From: Protula sp. h YS-2021
Taxonomy: Eukaryota > Annelida > Polychaeta > Sabellida > Serpulidae
NCBI GenBank assembly: GCA_949752745.1
Contig: OX457031.1
Coordinates: forward strand, 24,752,081 to 24,816,080
DNA: 64,000 nucleotides
Direction of reading: 5' to 3'
Made by a program: the position numbers and the translations under genes. Shown here piece after piece: positions 13,245 through 30,421 of this stretch. Below the pieces are notes generated by a model. The model had not been told where the DNA came from. It made no database searches and saw nothing but the letters and a program-made list of their open reading frames with translations. Each line of letters begins with the position of its first letter. Within the stretch, counting starts at the first letter, position 1.

Positions 13245-14608
13245 ATACACATGGCCCCAACCCCCCAATTCGCAGACAGAATCGCCTAGAAAACATTAAC
13301 AAGTCCTAATTTTTTTACCAATATTTGGCCGATTTCAACAATAATACGAAAAGGCACATCTGCAATATATATATATATATATATATTTCAACTGTATGGG
13401 GCTTGAGAAGAATGTCCTTTGTAGATTTAGAGAACTGACTCGGAAAAAAAACTCAACTTGTATGCTAAGTGAATGCATATATTTTATCAATTTCTAACAA
13501 CTCATATTTTGTTCCATTTTTGGCCGATTTCAACAATAATATGAAAAGGCACATCTGCAATATATATATTTCCACTATGAAAAGCAACAAAAGCATGTGC
13601 CTTTATAGCTTTGGAGAAATTTCGCGGACAAAACTCCATCTATATACTAAGTGAACGCATAAATTTTGTCCAGTTTTAACAAGTCCTACTTTGGTCAATT
13701 TTTGGCCGATTCCAACAACAATACGAAAAGGCACATCTGCAATATATATATTTCCACTATGCAAGGTAACAAAAGCATATGCCTAATAGCTTTCGAGAAC
13801 TGTCGCGGACAAAACTCCATCGATATACTAAGTGAACGCATAAATTTTGTCCAGTTTTAACAAGTCCTACTTTAGTCAATTGTTGGCCGATTCCAACAAT
13901 AATACGAAAAGGCACATCTGCAATACATATATTTCCACTATGCAAGGTAACAAAAGCATGTGCCTAATAGCTTTCGAGAACTGTCGTGGACAAAACTCAA
14001 TCTCTATACTAAGTGAACGCATAAATTTTGTTCAGTTTAACAAGTCCTAATTTGATCAATTTTTGGCCGATTTCAACAATAATACGAAAAGGCACATCTG
14101 CAATACATATATTTCCACTGTGCAAGGTAACAAAAGCATGTGCCTAATAGCTTTCGAGATTTGTCGTGAACAAAACTCAATCTCTATACTAAGTGAACGC
14201 ATAAATTTTGCCCAGTTTTAACAAGTCCTAATTTGATCAATTTTTGGCCGATTTCAACAATAATACGAAAAGGCACATCTGCAATATATATATTTCCACT
14301 ATGCAAGGTAACAACAGCCGGTGCCTAATAGCTTTCGAGAACTTTCGCGGACAAAACTCTATCCCTATACTAAGTTAACGCATAAATTTAACAAGTCCCA
14401 ATTTGGTCATTTTTTTGTCGATTTCAACAATAATATGAAAAGGCACATCTGTAATATATATATTTTCACTGTGCAGGGTAACAAAATCATACACCATATC
14501 GTTGCGGAGAACAGGCGCGGACAAAACAGATGTTGACGGACAGACGGACGGACGGACAGAAGGTAACTCATTAGGCCCCTCCCCTTTCAGGGGTTGGGGC
14601 CTAAAAAA
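13245..14608 (+). repeat. Tandem-core interspersed repeat (~181 bp units, 7 copies)
   Basis: The landmark AAGGCACATCTGCAATA, or a close variant, occurs near 13351, 13546, 13728, 13909, 14089, 14270 and 14440, giving a unit of mostly 180-182 bp with a longer first and shorter last interval. The array opens just after a GGCCCCAACC motif and closes with GACGGACAGACGGACGGAC and a GGCCCC/GGGGCC hairpin (about 14570-14605). Open frames of 60-70 codons within it repeat with the same period and are not genes. Confidence 0.85.
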
Positions 14609-14989
14609 GGTGATTCCATTTTGATGATTTAAAGCGTAAAAAAATGATTTAAACCAAAAATTTTAAAAAACTAGGACTTTTTCAAATCATTTTTTCAAGA
14701 ACTGCCCAGAGCTTGTATTGCAATATGACTTTCATATTTGTGTAACTGGGACTGGTGCGCAGAATTCAACCCTCAAAACACAGGAAGTTGACACTTATGG
14801 GTTGAACCACAAATAAAGAGTACTCAGGAGCTAAGACCACCAACTGGAGATGCAAGTAGCTTTGTGTAATCCTTTCCTTACTCTCGTATATCTCTCCGTC
14901 AGAGCTGCCAAGCCTTTCATTAATCACCCAATTGTTCGTCAAATGTTCTGAGATTCGCATTATGCATACCAGTCCCTATAGTACAAACG

Positions 14990-15110
14990 GTTTATGGTCA
15001 ACTCGCTGACAGACCGACTCGCAGACAACCAACTCGCGGATAGATTGGTCAAATCGCAGACAAATTAATTGGTCCACTTGCAGACAGCATTGGGCAACTC
15101 GCGGACAAAA
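14990..15110 (+). repeat. Degenerate minisatellite (AACTCGCAGACA type)
   Basis: About eight imperfect copies of a 12-18 bp motif around AACTCGCAGACA, with variants CTCGCTGACAG, CTCGCGGATAG and ACTTGCAGACAG. No coding meaning. Confidence 0.65.
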
Positions 15111-15119
15111 TTTGATTTT

Positions 15120-16240
15120 TTTTTCAGGATCAAAATTAAACAGCACATCGTACTCGGCAAAATTGTTCTTTTAATGTGTAAACTGGCTTGTGCCGGTTAT
15201 TTCAGATTTATTTACAAAGTAGAAGCCACATTCTTCACCATGACATTCTTATTATGTTATATAATCTTCTGCAGCTGACAGGCCAGTTTGTAACTTTAAC
15301 TAATTACGATGTACTGATCAATCTGAATGCATTTTGCCTCGTGACACAGTAGTTGTTCATCACTTCCGTAACACTTGGAGGGGTTTATCAAACGATAATA
15401 AAAAATTTATAAAGACTGGGTCGTTGAAACTCGTACAAAAACGTCAGAGATATTCTTCAGCCCCTTTATTAGCTAACATATGAATATACTTCTGGCAAAA
15501 TGCGGAGGTGGGAGTCACAGGTAGCTCCGAGTAGCTCTGACTTGTATAACATCGTACATCTCTCTGTCAGAGCTACGAAGCCTCCCATTGCTCCACTAAT
15601 AGGGGTCAATTTCATATTTTCTGAGGCACGAATCCTGCATACCAGCCCCTATTATTCAAACATCTAAAGAAAGTTCATGTCTAATATGCCCTTTTTGTAA
15701 AACAGACAGTTTTTAGTCAGCTGTATATCTTTTATTTGTTCATAAAGGTGCAGAAAAGTTAGCTTTGGCACCCACCTGTCAAATGTTTGTTTACATTCTG
15801 GCCTTTAAATGTCACGTGACCAAAGTCGGGGGACCGAAAATTTAAATAAAGGGGTCATAGTTTATTTCTAAAATACATACTAGAATAGTTAATAGATGCA
15901 GAGTTAGGTATAAATTTATTTTGTATGCCCACAATATTTGACTTTTTATTTTTACGTTCTTTTTGAAATATAAATTTAAAAGTTTTTTGGTGGATAATTG
16001 CAAAAATTATTGTTACTATTTCACGTAATAAAGTATGCTCCCTGTATACAAACAAATGTCAATTATTGCGGGAGATTGGGGTAATTTCCGTATTATTTTC
16101 TTTTAAAGAAAGCGTAACACAGAAGTTGTATATGATTATCGTTGTACTTTGAGGGCCTTTAGCAAATGTCAATAAAAACCTATGGGTCGTTGAATCTCGC
16201 ACAAAGTAGCCACAGGGGTGCATCAAAGCGAGCGCAGTTA
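15120..16240 (+). repeat. Old interspersed repeat; sister segments at 20.4, 23.7 and 58.6-60 kb
   Basis: Two blocks recur elsewhere in the window. Block B (about 15148-15350, with GTTCTTTTAATGTG and CAATTACGATGT-like motifs) recurs at 20380-20500 and 23735-23830, on either side of the LINE, and weakly near 59870-59970. Block A (about 15760-16240, with TCAAATGTTTG, GTGACCAAAGTC and CAATTATTGCGGGAGAT) recurs at about 58680-58760 and 59600-59790. These are diverged copies of one or two dispersed families. No coding capacity was recognised. Confidence 0.6.
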
Positions 16241-16249
16241 ACTTGCTTA

Positions 16250-19200
16250 TTGTTATATAGCGAGGCTTTGAAGCGGTGCCTGGAACTTTTTTAGCACACC
16301 TCTTCTTGGAGCTAAGTCACAGGGGACTAGTTTTTTCTATAATTTCTTTATAACCTGGTTCCAACTGAATTTAGTCGATACGCCAAAACCTTTCGGCAAA
16401 AGTCTAAGTAGAATCCACTTACTGACTTGTATAATCGTCATTATGATCGCAGCGAAAAACAGTGCTCAAGCCGTAAGCTGATCGCGCAGAAGCGAACCAC
16501 TTCTTGGAGCTACTCGTAGAACTGCATGCAAACTTGTCAGTAGTACAATTTAGAAATATATTGCATGCAACTTCGATAGTACTTACACGTTTGCTCGAAT
16601 TGCGACCTGTCTGTCTTTTAAACTTGGACGATATTTTGTTTTGCATCAAACAGAAGCTGACTTCCGAAACTCTGCCAAGACACCGGAAGCACAGCCAATC
16701 TCCGCGAAAAAAACATGAAAGTACGTGCAACTGCTGTGCGAAAACCGAATAATTTGTGTCGTGATATTTTGCTGGGATGACCAAAATAAATACGCAATTG
16801 CATATATATACACCAGTGAAAACATATAAGCTACCATACAGCCTTTGGACCGTCTGTGCTTATCGACGATCAATAATTGTACTTTTTTTTACTGAAATGA
16901 TATACAAATGTGATTTTAGCATCATCCACCCCCTGGTTGGTGAAAGTCTTCTTTGGATGTGATCGCTTTCCAGTCGATTCCTAAAAAAAAAAACATTAAA
17001 GACAGGATAGACAAATATTGCACAAGTTAAATTTGCAGCATCGCCTGAGTTTAAAAAAAGTAAATCAGTGATTTTGGGGTTTTTGCTTGAGGATCTGGTA
17101 GAATAAACAAGTTTAAGCCATGATGTTGATTCTTATTTCCTTACGTACGCAAAAAGAAGGTAGGCAATTGTTTTAAAGATTTTAGTTAGCCTTTTTGCAT
17201 CACTCTCACAAGATTTAGTCTAAGGATATTGCAACATTTTGCAACATTTAGTCAAGGCTGAATAATCCAACACGTTTAAATAACTGTATATTTAAATTAT
17301 TAACACTGTTATCTAATCTGGTTAATATATTTTGCTCTCTGTGAAAGATTAAACAAGCATGTTATGAAAACAGACGCATGCCACGCCTTGAACAAATGAC
17401 AATATCTACAAACTTTACGTTAGTGTTCACCGATATTCTTCAAAGATGTGCCATATACTACACACCATTGTATTTCTATTTATGTATGCCGCATTTCGTT
17501 ATACAACCCTCCCCTCACCAACCTCGGAATTTAAGCAATTGTAATTGAACACCCTCAAAAATTTTTGCTATATTTTAAGCTATGTTTTTGCAAAAACCAA
17601 AATTTCAGTAGTTATTTATTCTTGACTGGTTTATTATTGTAAGTTTTTGGTTTATGATATCTTCAAATTTGTTTCCGAATAAAAGAGAGTAGCGGTGATT
17701 AATTCTTAAGAAAAACAATTTTAGAGTCATAATGCATAATCTATCAACGTCTAGTTGGATACCTATTCGACAGTATTACAAATGAAACAAGTATTTTAAG
17801 ATTTATTAACAGAGGAGAACTGTTTGTAGGTGTATCGATAACATGCCATGCATTATTTCTACGGTATGTGAGAATGACTAATTTATCACGTCATGAATGA
17901 GACTTTGGAACAATTACATTGTTAGAAAACAAAACAAAATACATGTTTTAATCAATGTTGATTTGAACTTTATGGTATGCCCAGCACTTCCTGAGAGATG
18001 TATGAACAATGAACAAGACTTTGTGTTCAATGCCACGGCAGAAAGGCAGCCAATGCAAGCTTTTCAGCAACGGTGCTATATGGTTATGTATTTGCACCTG
18101 AAGAATGATGCAAGCAGTAGTATTTTGCACGGGTTGCAAATTGTAAATGCCGTGTTACTCAAGAAGTACATGAGAAAAATCGTTGTTGTCAATTTGAGAA
18201 ATACTTGTGCTCTGGTGGAATTTGTGGTTTGAAAAGAACAAACACGCTTTATCCAACATAAGTAGTTAGAAATGTCTTCCATAGGCATCGGTAACTCTTG
18301 ATTTGAATTAAGCAAAGGCAAACTTGAATTTGTCGCAAGTAGAAATTGTTTCCTTTTCCGTCCAATGAGTGTTATGAAATCGGTTTTATGCTTGTTCTGT
18401 TATAAGCGCAACTGTGAAACAACCTACCAACTGCCCTACGTTTAGATAAGAGCTACATATCTTTTAAGAAGAAATTTTTTTTATTCAGTGTTACGTATCT
18501 ATGACAGCAACCTAATTAATATTATTTAGCTATTTTATTATGCAATCAGCTATTTTATGTTGTTATACCGTGTCTTTGAATATTTTTTAGAACTAGGCAC
18601 GTAAAATCTATTTTCTTTTACTATAACTATTACCTAAACCCTACACAATATAGGTATTGACATGTATTATTCAGTAGACACTCTGTCATTCCGTCGACGA
18701 AAAACCGTCGATTTGAGGTTGCATCAGTGACCAGTCTGCGATCACAGATTAAAGTCTTTGACACAACGTTGAATAGACGTTGGATAAGCAATGATGTGAA
18801 GTGTTGATTTTGCAAGCAAAAAAACTTCCGCAACATTAAATGTGGTTGTATCTTAGTTTTGGTCATGTGACTACACAAACTAATACCTACTGAAAGTCTT
18901 AAAAATGTATCCATCATGCATTTAGTGATAACATTCTTTAGACACGATGTTAATTTTCATTGCGGAAAACCTAACTTATTCTGACGCACATTTAACGTCT
19001 CTGACCCAATGTTGAACAAATTTCGAAAATCGACTATATACGCAGACGTCGAAAAACAGACGTCACAACCAAAAACAAATCGTGTTAACGCTCACAGGAC
19101 ATTTAAGCCCGGTACTGGCAATGGTAATGACTGGTCGCTTTGAAAATTTACGTAAGTTATTCAGATACGTGTAAGTTTTTACCATCTGCTCTTGAACGGC

Positions 19201-20379
19201 ATCCATGAAAATCGATTTCATTACCGGATGACCTAAAGGGAACTTTGACGAAGCGATGACCATAGTTCATTGTGATTGTGATTGTTATTATCTGGCCGTA
19301 CTATGCCTCTCTCGGTGTTGAGTATTCTCCCATATTGGTGAAAAAAGGTGCATCTAAGTGTCCAAGTCACTAAAATATAATTTCAGTAATTTTTTTTAAA
19401 GTGGTTCCTTTCATTTTAGGAATACTATTTTTTGCGGAATCCTCAGTGGGTCTGCTGATTAAAAAGTAAATTGGTTCCCACAAGCCTCTCTAGAGTAGAG
19501 TAGAGTTTATTAACGACGCTTGCCGGTCTAAGTAATAAGATGTTATACACAACAAAACGAACCGCCATAGAGGTCGGCTGTTGGACAATAACGATAATCT
19601 GTTCTATTCTTCAATCGATAGGTGGCGCTGCAAACCAGGAAGAAAATTGTTTGGAAAGGTTGAAATTAAAGCAAAGTGGCATCTTATGGTTCCGTGTGAT
19701 GTTTGCTTATTTTAGCACAAATCATGGGGAGGGGGAGTTTTAAGTTAACCCTACGCGGAGGTTTACCAAAGTGTTACAAGTATCTTGTCGCAGTGCCACC
19801 TCGTGGCTAGCGGTCCTACAAGTAAAATGACACCTGCGATCTTCCTGTGAAAGCAGGAGTCAGTTCCTTGACGTCAGTTTTGCGAATATGCCTATTCGCA
19901 CTTTTGACTTTTGCCGAAAAGTTTTTGCGTTTCGGTTGAATCCAGGTGGGATAAGGATATAAAGAAATGATAGGAAAAAAACGGCAAAAATCAAGAAAAT
20001 TCCATTTTGCCAGAAGTATAGTCACATGTTGGTTATTAAAGGGACTGAATAATATCTAAAATAGTTTTTAAAAGATTATATGATGGCTTTATAAATTCGA
20101 AAGTGTGCATGTTGAATGAAAATTAGGATTTTGATGTTTTTTCCTTATCATTTGTTTATAATTTATCCTCCAACATTTTCAGTCGTAGTATACAGCCCCA
20201 CATTATCGCCCAAAACAACAATGAATTCACAACTGCAAAACCACTCATTACTTAAGTTTAGAAGTTTCGTCGAGGTCGAAAATAATGCGCCAGGGTTATT
20301 CTCAGTGTGCACAGGTTAAAAAAAAACTCAAAGGTTACACATACAAGTGTAGAAACATGAAATTGAACAGCTCATTTCA
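16250..20379. other. Intergenic, nothing recognised
   Basis: AT-rich DNA. Open frames up to 121 codons occur (16.4-16.8 kb and 17.9-18.3 kb), but they overlap antisense and show no conserved motif. No gene is claimed. Confidence 0.4.
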
Positions 20380-20909
20380 ATTGGCAAACTTAAAAATGTG
20401 TTCTTTTAATGTGCAAACAGTTTTTGCGGTCGTTCATCCAGATTTGTTAAAAAACTAAAACCCACACAATTCACCACGATATTCTTACTTTAAATGATTT
20501 CATTTTCATTTCATTTGGTTTATATCTGAATAGAATTACAAAACAAAGTTTTCACAATTGTATAAAGTTGTGATAAAAAAGAAACGAGACAATTTTAGAT
20601 TTAGATTCAGAAAGGGACGAAGCATAAGCTGATCTTGTTTACTGCTTGTCCAATACAATGTTTAGATGTATACGTAAACCACTTGTAAAAGAATTAAAAC
20701 AAACCTTTAAATTTCAAGTTTGTCACTATTTTTTTTAGTTCACAGTTTTTTGCTTTATATGCTAAAACATTACACCCAGAAGGAACGTACTCAACCGGAA
20801 ACACAAATATATCACTAGGTTATTTGGTCGTGTATGAGGAGATTAAACTAAACTCTAACTGAGATTTAAACGATTTTAAGCTGCTGATATTCTTTCAAGT
20901 ATCTGGTAA

Positions 20910-22093
20910 CTAGTTCCAGAGTTTTACCCCAGCTATGCTGACACAGTGTTGCTTAAACGTAGTTCTAACATAACAACTGAAGAATTTTCCGTGATGTCTT
21001 GTTTTCCTTTCATCTTGTACATTTATATTAAAATAACAGTGTATATTTTTAGGGAGAAGGTAATATTTTGCTTTAAACATAATAACTAGTGTTTTAAATT
21101 TGACGATATCGTAAAAGGTTAACAATTTCAAAGAATGAAACAGTTGTTCAGAATGCGTTAGTTTAGGTGCCTTATTAATTAATCTTATAGCTCTCTTTTG
21201 TAGAATGAAAATACACCTTGTGTTAGTTTTGTAGGTGTTGCCCCAGACCTGTATGCAATACATCAAAGAAGGGAGAAACAATGTGCAATAAATCATATAT
21301 AGGGCATTAAACTCCAAGTAAAAACTGGATTTGTACAATATGGAAATACATTTCGACAAATTATTTTTTACTTTTAATGCGTGTTCTTTCCATGAGAGTT
21401 TCTCGTCTATTAGTTGAATTTAGTTGAGCTAGCACACTTGACATTTTCTTCTGTAAACATGATATTCACATCCACACTTCTATTTGAGTGTCCAAATACC
21501 ATGACATTTGTTTTAGATACATTAAGAGAAAGCTTATTTAATTTGAACCTCGTATTTAATTTTTTTAATTCTATGTTGATTATTATTTCAATTTCCGATA
21601 CATTTTTCCCTGTGTAAAAAATATTTGTATCATCCGCGAAGAGAATGAACTTTAGCAACTTTGAAACATTCACAATATCATTAATATATAAGATAAATAA
21701 TTTTGGACCCAAAGTAGAGCCTTGAGGGACAGCACAGATTACATAAGATATAGTAGAAACAAAGTTATCGATCTGAACAAATTGCTGACGATTTGCCAAA
21801 TAACTTTCAATCCATTCATTTGAGATACTTCTTATACCATAATAGTTAAGTTTCTTGAGAAGAAGACTATGATTCATCGTGTCAAACGCCTTTTGTAGAT
21901 CTATGAATACCCCTCTTGTTGCATGCTTTTTATCTATGGCGCTCGTTAATTCTTCAAGTAGCTGTATTAAAGCTAAGGATGTTGAGCGGCAATTTCTGAA
22001 TCCATATTGACTTTCACTTAAGAGATTGTTACTTTCAACAAATTTATTTAGACGATTTTTCCAATATTTTGAGAACTGGGGCAAAAGTGACAC
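20910..22093 (-). pseudogene. LINE reverse transcriptase remnant
   Basis: Frame 21410-22093 reads as a reverse transcriptase palm/fingers region: SQYGFR near its start, then FIDLQKAFDTMNH, VPQGSTLGPKLF and the catalytic FADDTN motif. Frame 20910-21359 continues as the C-terminal part typical of CR1/Jockey-type LINEs (PSLMYCIQVWGNTY, LQKRAIRLI). The two are offset by a frameshift and intervening stops, so this is a dead copy. The catalytic DD pair survives. Confidence 0.85.
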
Positions 22094-23017
22094 AGGTCTA
22101 TAGTTGTTAATTTTTGATCTGTCATCTGACTTAAACAGTGGAGAAACTTAAGCTAATTTCATTTTATCCGGAAATACACCATTTAAAATGAAAGATAACA
22201 GATTGTAGTAAGGGGACTAACAATACTAGGCATCACTCTTTTAACGATATCCATGGAAATATCATTGCAATCCAGCGACACTTTGTTTTGGAAACCTCTT
22301 ATCACACTCTCAACTTACTAATATCTACTGGGTTCAAAAACATGGGGTTAGGATTTCTACTTCCTAAAAATCATATATGTTACCATTGTTTACATCTTCA
22401 ATTTTTTCTGCCAGATTTGGTCCTACATTAACAAAAAACCTGTTAGACGCATTAACAATATTCTGTTTACCCGACATTTTTGTGCGTCACAATTTACCAA
22501 ATTGTCTGGATCGCTACACTTTACATGCTGGCGCTTCAACACATTATTTAATACTTTCCCGGTACCTTTTATATGTCCATAGCAATTTTGTAGCATATGC
22601 GTATAGTAACTCTTTTTACAATATCTTAAAATAATGTTTAAAATAATGTTTAACTTGTTTTGATATCATCCTAGGTTTATTTGTAGCTTTCGATTTAGAT
22701 ACAACACGTTTTTGTGGGCAATTTTTATCATATAATTTTTTAAATTTTTCTAAAAAAGTGTCATATGCAATACTAACATCCCTAGTGACAGATAACTCCG
22801 ACCATGTACAATCACTTAATTCTGTTTTAGTGCTTCTATACTGTTGTCATTTACGGCTCTTCTGTAAACAATTCTGTCTTTCTTGTCACACTTGAACCCT
22901 GAATAGTTACATATAGAGAAAATATCTAGTTGATCGCTGATATTACAGATAAGAATACCATTTGAGACGTTATTAATAAGCGTATTTGTAAATATATTAT
23001 CTATTAACGTTGCAGAG

Positions 23018-23560
23018 TCACTTGATACGCGTTGGTTTATTTATCAAGGGAAATAGCCCGTAGCTAAAAAGTAAATCAACAAAATTATTTGTGTCAGTAT
23101 GAATTTCACAATTGAGCAAATTTATGTTAAAATCTCCACACAGAAAAATTGACTGACATTTGATATCACTGAGCATTTGTTCCAAATAGTGGATATATTC
23201 AGAAATTTTTGATCCCGGGCAGCGATACATACAGCTAACAATAATATTCTTTTCGCGACTGATATCAATGTCTATACTTATACAATCAACCTGGACAGGT
23301 ATAGACGTAGAATAGTTCACAATCTTTTTAAATTATATACGCGAGCCAGCATACAAGGCTACCCCTCCACCCCTTTTATTTTTTCGATTGACTGAAAAGC
23401 ATTCATAATCAACTATAGCATATTCGCTTAGGTTATCATCGTCTGTAAGCCACATTTCAGACACAGCCATAACATGAAATCGCCTCTCTAAATTATTAAT
23501 AAATGTTAACATGTCATCAAAATTGCGCGCAGACTCCTAGTGTTGAAGCGGATGATTGAA
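23018..23560 (-). pseudogene. LINE apurinic-type endonuclease remnant
   Basis: Frame 23018-23320 contains the endonuclease core with FLCGDFNINLL. Just upstream on the same strand another frame reads HVMAVSEMWLTDDDN and RGGGVALYAGS, the N-terminal part of the same AP-endonuclease-like domain. A frameshift separates them. It belongs to the LINE whose reverse transcriptase lies at 20.9-22.1 kb. Confidence 0.8.
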
Positions 23561-24042
23561 AAACCTTCAACTTTTTTATGTTATAAGTGAAATTATTAAC
23601 TGTAAAAATAGTTGTTATCGGGGTCAACATCATTGCCTAAATCACATTCTCGATGCTCCGTATGTTTAAAACACTCAAACTGAGCACAGTTTTGTGTAAT
23701 CTCATGCGTGCTTTTAGTAACATCTAATGGTGAATTTAGAAACAGAAACATTCTTCTGCAGCTAAAAGACCAATTTGCAATTAACCAATTACGATGTGCT
23801 GTTCAACTGAATGTTCTTAGCCGTGTATTCATTGTTTTAATTGTTTTGAGCATTGACATACTCTTTTTAAGCATGAAAAGCTGACATGTTTTAATTCTTG
23901 ATTAGTGAGTACAACATAACATTTGAACATTTTTACAACACATTTTGATTACTGCAAAATTTCACATTTCGGAAAATTTTCTCAACTTCGGACTTTCTGA
24001 AAGAAGTCCTTCCAGGCTCTTAAACAACATGTTGAATGTCAG

Positions 24043-25665
24043 TCAAGGTTCCATTCGGAGTGTGCCGTTACAGGTCAAGTCCTTTGGAACAGCTTCTTCC
24101 CACCTTGTCCACGATCCTTGTGTGGCAATAGAGACGGTTTTCGCTCTCCTGCTGTCTTCGGCCTGTGCTCTGATCTCCTTGAGCACCATATGTGTTCTTA
24201 CTTTCCCTTTCGCTTCTGACCGCCTCGTTCTGGCGGTGATGTCAAGCCCATTCCTGCCTTGCCGCACTGTCCCTACTAGTTCCTTGAACTTGATGCGATT
24301 CTTGGCGTCCTGTGTGCTGGCTTGTACGGACCATTTTTTGCTGCTTCGAACAAGCACCTCCGCTTTCGCAACTTTCTCGTCTCTTGATCGTCGCAGTTGG
24401 AGCTGCCCCTCGCCTTGCCGACCATGAACCTTGTACAGTCCGACTGAAGAGAAGCTCACCGAGAGTCCCAACCATCGCTTCAGGTACTTGCTTGCCGCTC
24501 GCTCCATGGGTCCACTCTGGTCAACGACATGTCGTACATTAGCATCGGCCAAGTAAGCCTTGGTATCACTCCAAACTGACCAGCCTCGGTGGCCTAGTGG
24601 TAAGAGTGTCCGCCTCGAGACTGGAAGATCGTGGGTTCAAACCCGGTCGGGTCGTCCCCTAAGACTTTAAAATTTGGACTCCTCCTTGCTACCCTGTGAA
24701 GCACTCCACATGTAAGGGTTACAAGGAGGGCTGGAATGCCCCATTTCAGTATAATGTGGGAGGGTGATCCCGATATGACCATAGCAGTTGAGATGGATCT
24801 AAAGAACAATACAATACACTCCAAACTGGAAGCACCATGCCTTGAATCGCCATGGAATCCCTGCTTCTTCGACCTTTATCAGGAATTCTCTGTGTCTCTC
24901 AGGCTTTCGTTGTACCATTTAACCAGGCACTTCACCGGTTCCTCGCTCACTGTTGGTATTCTTACTCCGTCAATGAAGAAGTAATTCCGCTTGCCTACCT
25001 TTCCTTTACTGAGGACCAAACTCGACACTTCCTTGCCATAAACAACACCCTCGCCCACTTGACAAGCTCTTCGAATCTTCTCAAGACCCAGCGGGCTGGT
25101 TGAGATTTCCGTGTGCATATGGTTAGGTCGTCCATGGACGCTTTCATGGGATCTTGCCGCACGCAGCGCAGCTCGGGGCCCTTTGCTTCGTACATGGCTG
25201 TTTTTACGATTAGCTGCAGCGCTGTCAGGAACAAAATCACAGACACTGCGCACCCCATGATGATTCTTACTTCTAGTCCCTGCCACCTAGTGCTGGTGCC
25301 GTTGACCGTGAAACGGAATCTCAACCTGTTATTCTGAGATATTCTGTGGTTATGTTTTGAACTTTGTCGGATATATGGTATCGCTTCATCGCTTCCTTCA
25401 CCAGCGAATTTGGCACTGATCCGTAAGCGTTCGCCAAGTCTAACCATATGAGCGCCAGGTCATCCCCGTTCTGATTCACTTCTCGCAGTGACTCAGTTAT
25501 CATGCTGCTGTGTTCCCAGCAGCCCGCAAAACCTTCTTCTCTGGCTTTCTGCGCCGATGTGTTGATAAACCAATTGTCTACCATGTACCGAGTGAATCGC
25601 TTGGCTATCACTGCAAAGATTATTTTGCCTTCTACGCCTAGGAAAGATATGGTTCTGAATTGGCT
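24043..25665 (-). pseudogene. Second non-LTR reverse transcriptase remnant, split by a SINE
   Basis: Minus-strand frames at 25321-25665, 24995-25447, 24879-25286 and 24043-24552 together read as a reverse transcriptase of a different family from the LINE at 20.5-23.7 kb. Motifs include LIWLDLANAYGSVPN, a catalytic SMDDLTI block and a C-terminal KYLKRWLGL stretch. The frames are broken by several shifts, and a SINE is inserted at 24579-24816 within the C-terminal part. Repeated mollusc and cnidarian proteins annotated simply as 'reverse transcriptase domain' look like this; the exact clade cannot be told by eye. Confidence 0.75.
24579..24816 (+). mobile_element. tRNA-derived SINE
   Basis: A 238 bp insertion flanked by a perfect 12 bp target duplication CACTCCAAACTG (24567-24578 and 24817-24828). 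Its head has tRNA-like RNA polymerase III promoter boxes: an A box around TGGCCTAGTGGTAAGAG and a B box around GGTTCAAACCC. The tail is an AATAC-type short repeat. It interrupts the reverse-transcriptase remnant and is therefore younger than it. The intact duplication suggests a fairly recent insertion. Confidence 0.9.
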
Positions 25666-25940
25666 TATCGCTTAATTTGTTGTGTTGGGCGTTAATGCGT
25701 TTTCTATAATATGGTAATATTTGATTTCTTAATTTCTGTACGGCTAATTTGGAAAAATAATATTCGATTTTTAGTTTCAGACAGTAGTATCGTGTATAAA
25801 AATTCTGTGGGTTGAGATATGCGAGAGGCAAGACTTCCTCACAGGCTATGCCGTTAAATAGTCATTATAGTGATCTACTGTGTTTTCTCTTAGAAAGCGG
25901 TTCGATGTGCAGCAATTCTTTTGGTGTTTACTTGTAGACT

Positions 25941-30421
<4,481 letters not shown>

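Larger units (their letters stand above)
20500..23735 (-). mobile_element. Decayed non-LTR retrotransposon (CR1/Jockey-like LINE)
   Basis: Remnants of an endonuclease (23.0-23.6 kb) and reverse transcriptase (20.9-22.1 kb) lie in the right order on the minus strand, broken by frameshifts and stops. The 3' end near 20500-20540 carries AAATGAAATG-type short repeats on the minus strand, as expected for the tail of such elements. Both flanks (20380-20500 and 23735-23830) match consecutive parts of the repeat seen at 15.15-15.35 kb, so the LINE inserted into a copy of that repeat. Boundaries are approximate. Confidence 0.8.

Noticed and set aside
16419..16873. Overlapping antisense frames of 61-121 codons
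   Set aside because: Four frames overlap on both strands with no domain, typical of chance.
24594..24680. tRNA gene suggested by A and B boxes
   Set aside because: Part of a 238 bp SINE with its own target duplication; no complete cloverleaf could be drawn.
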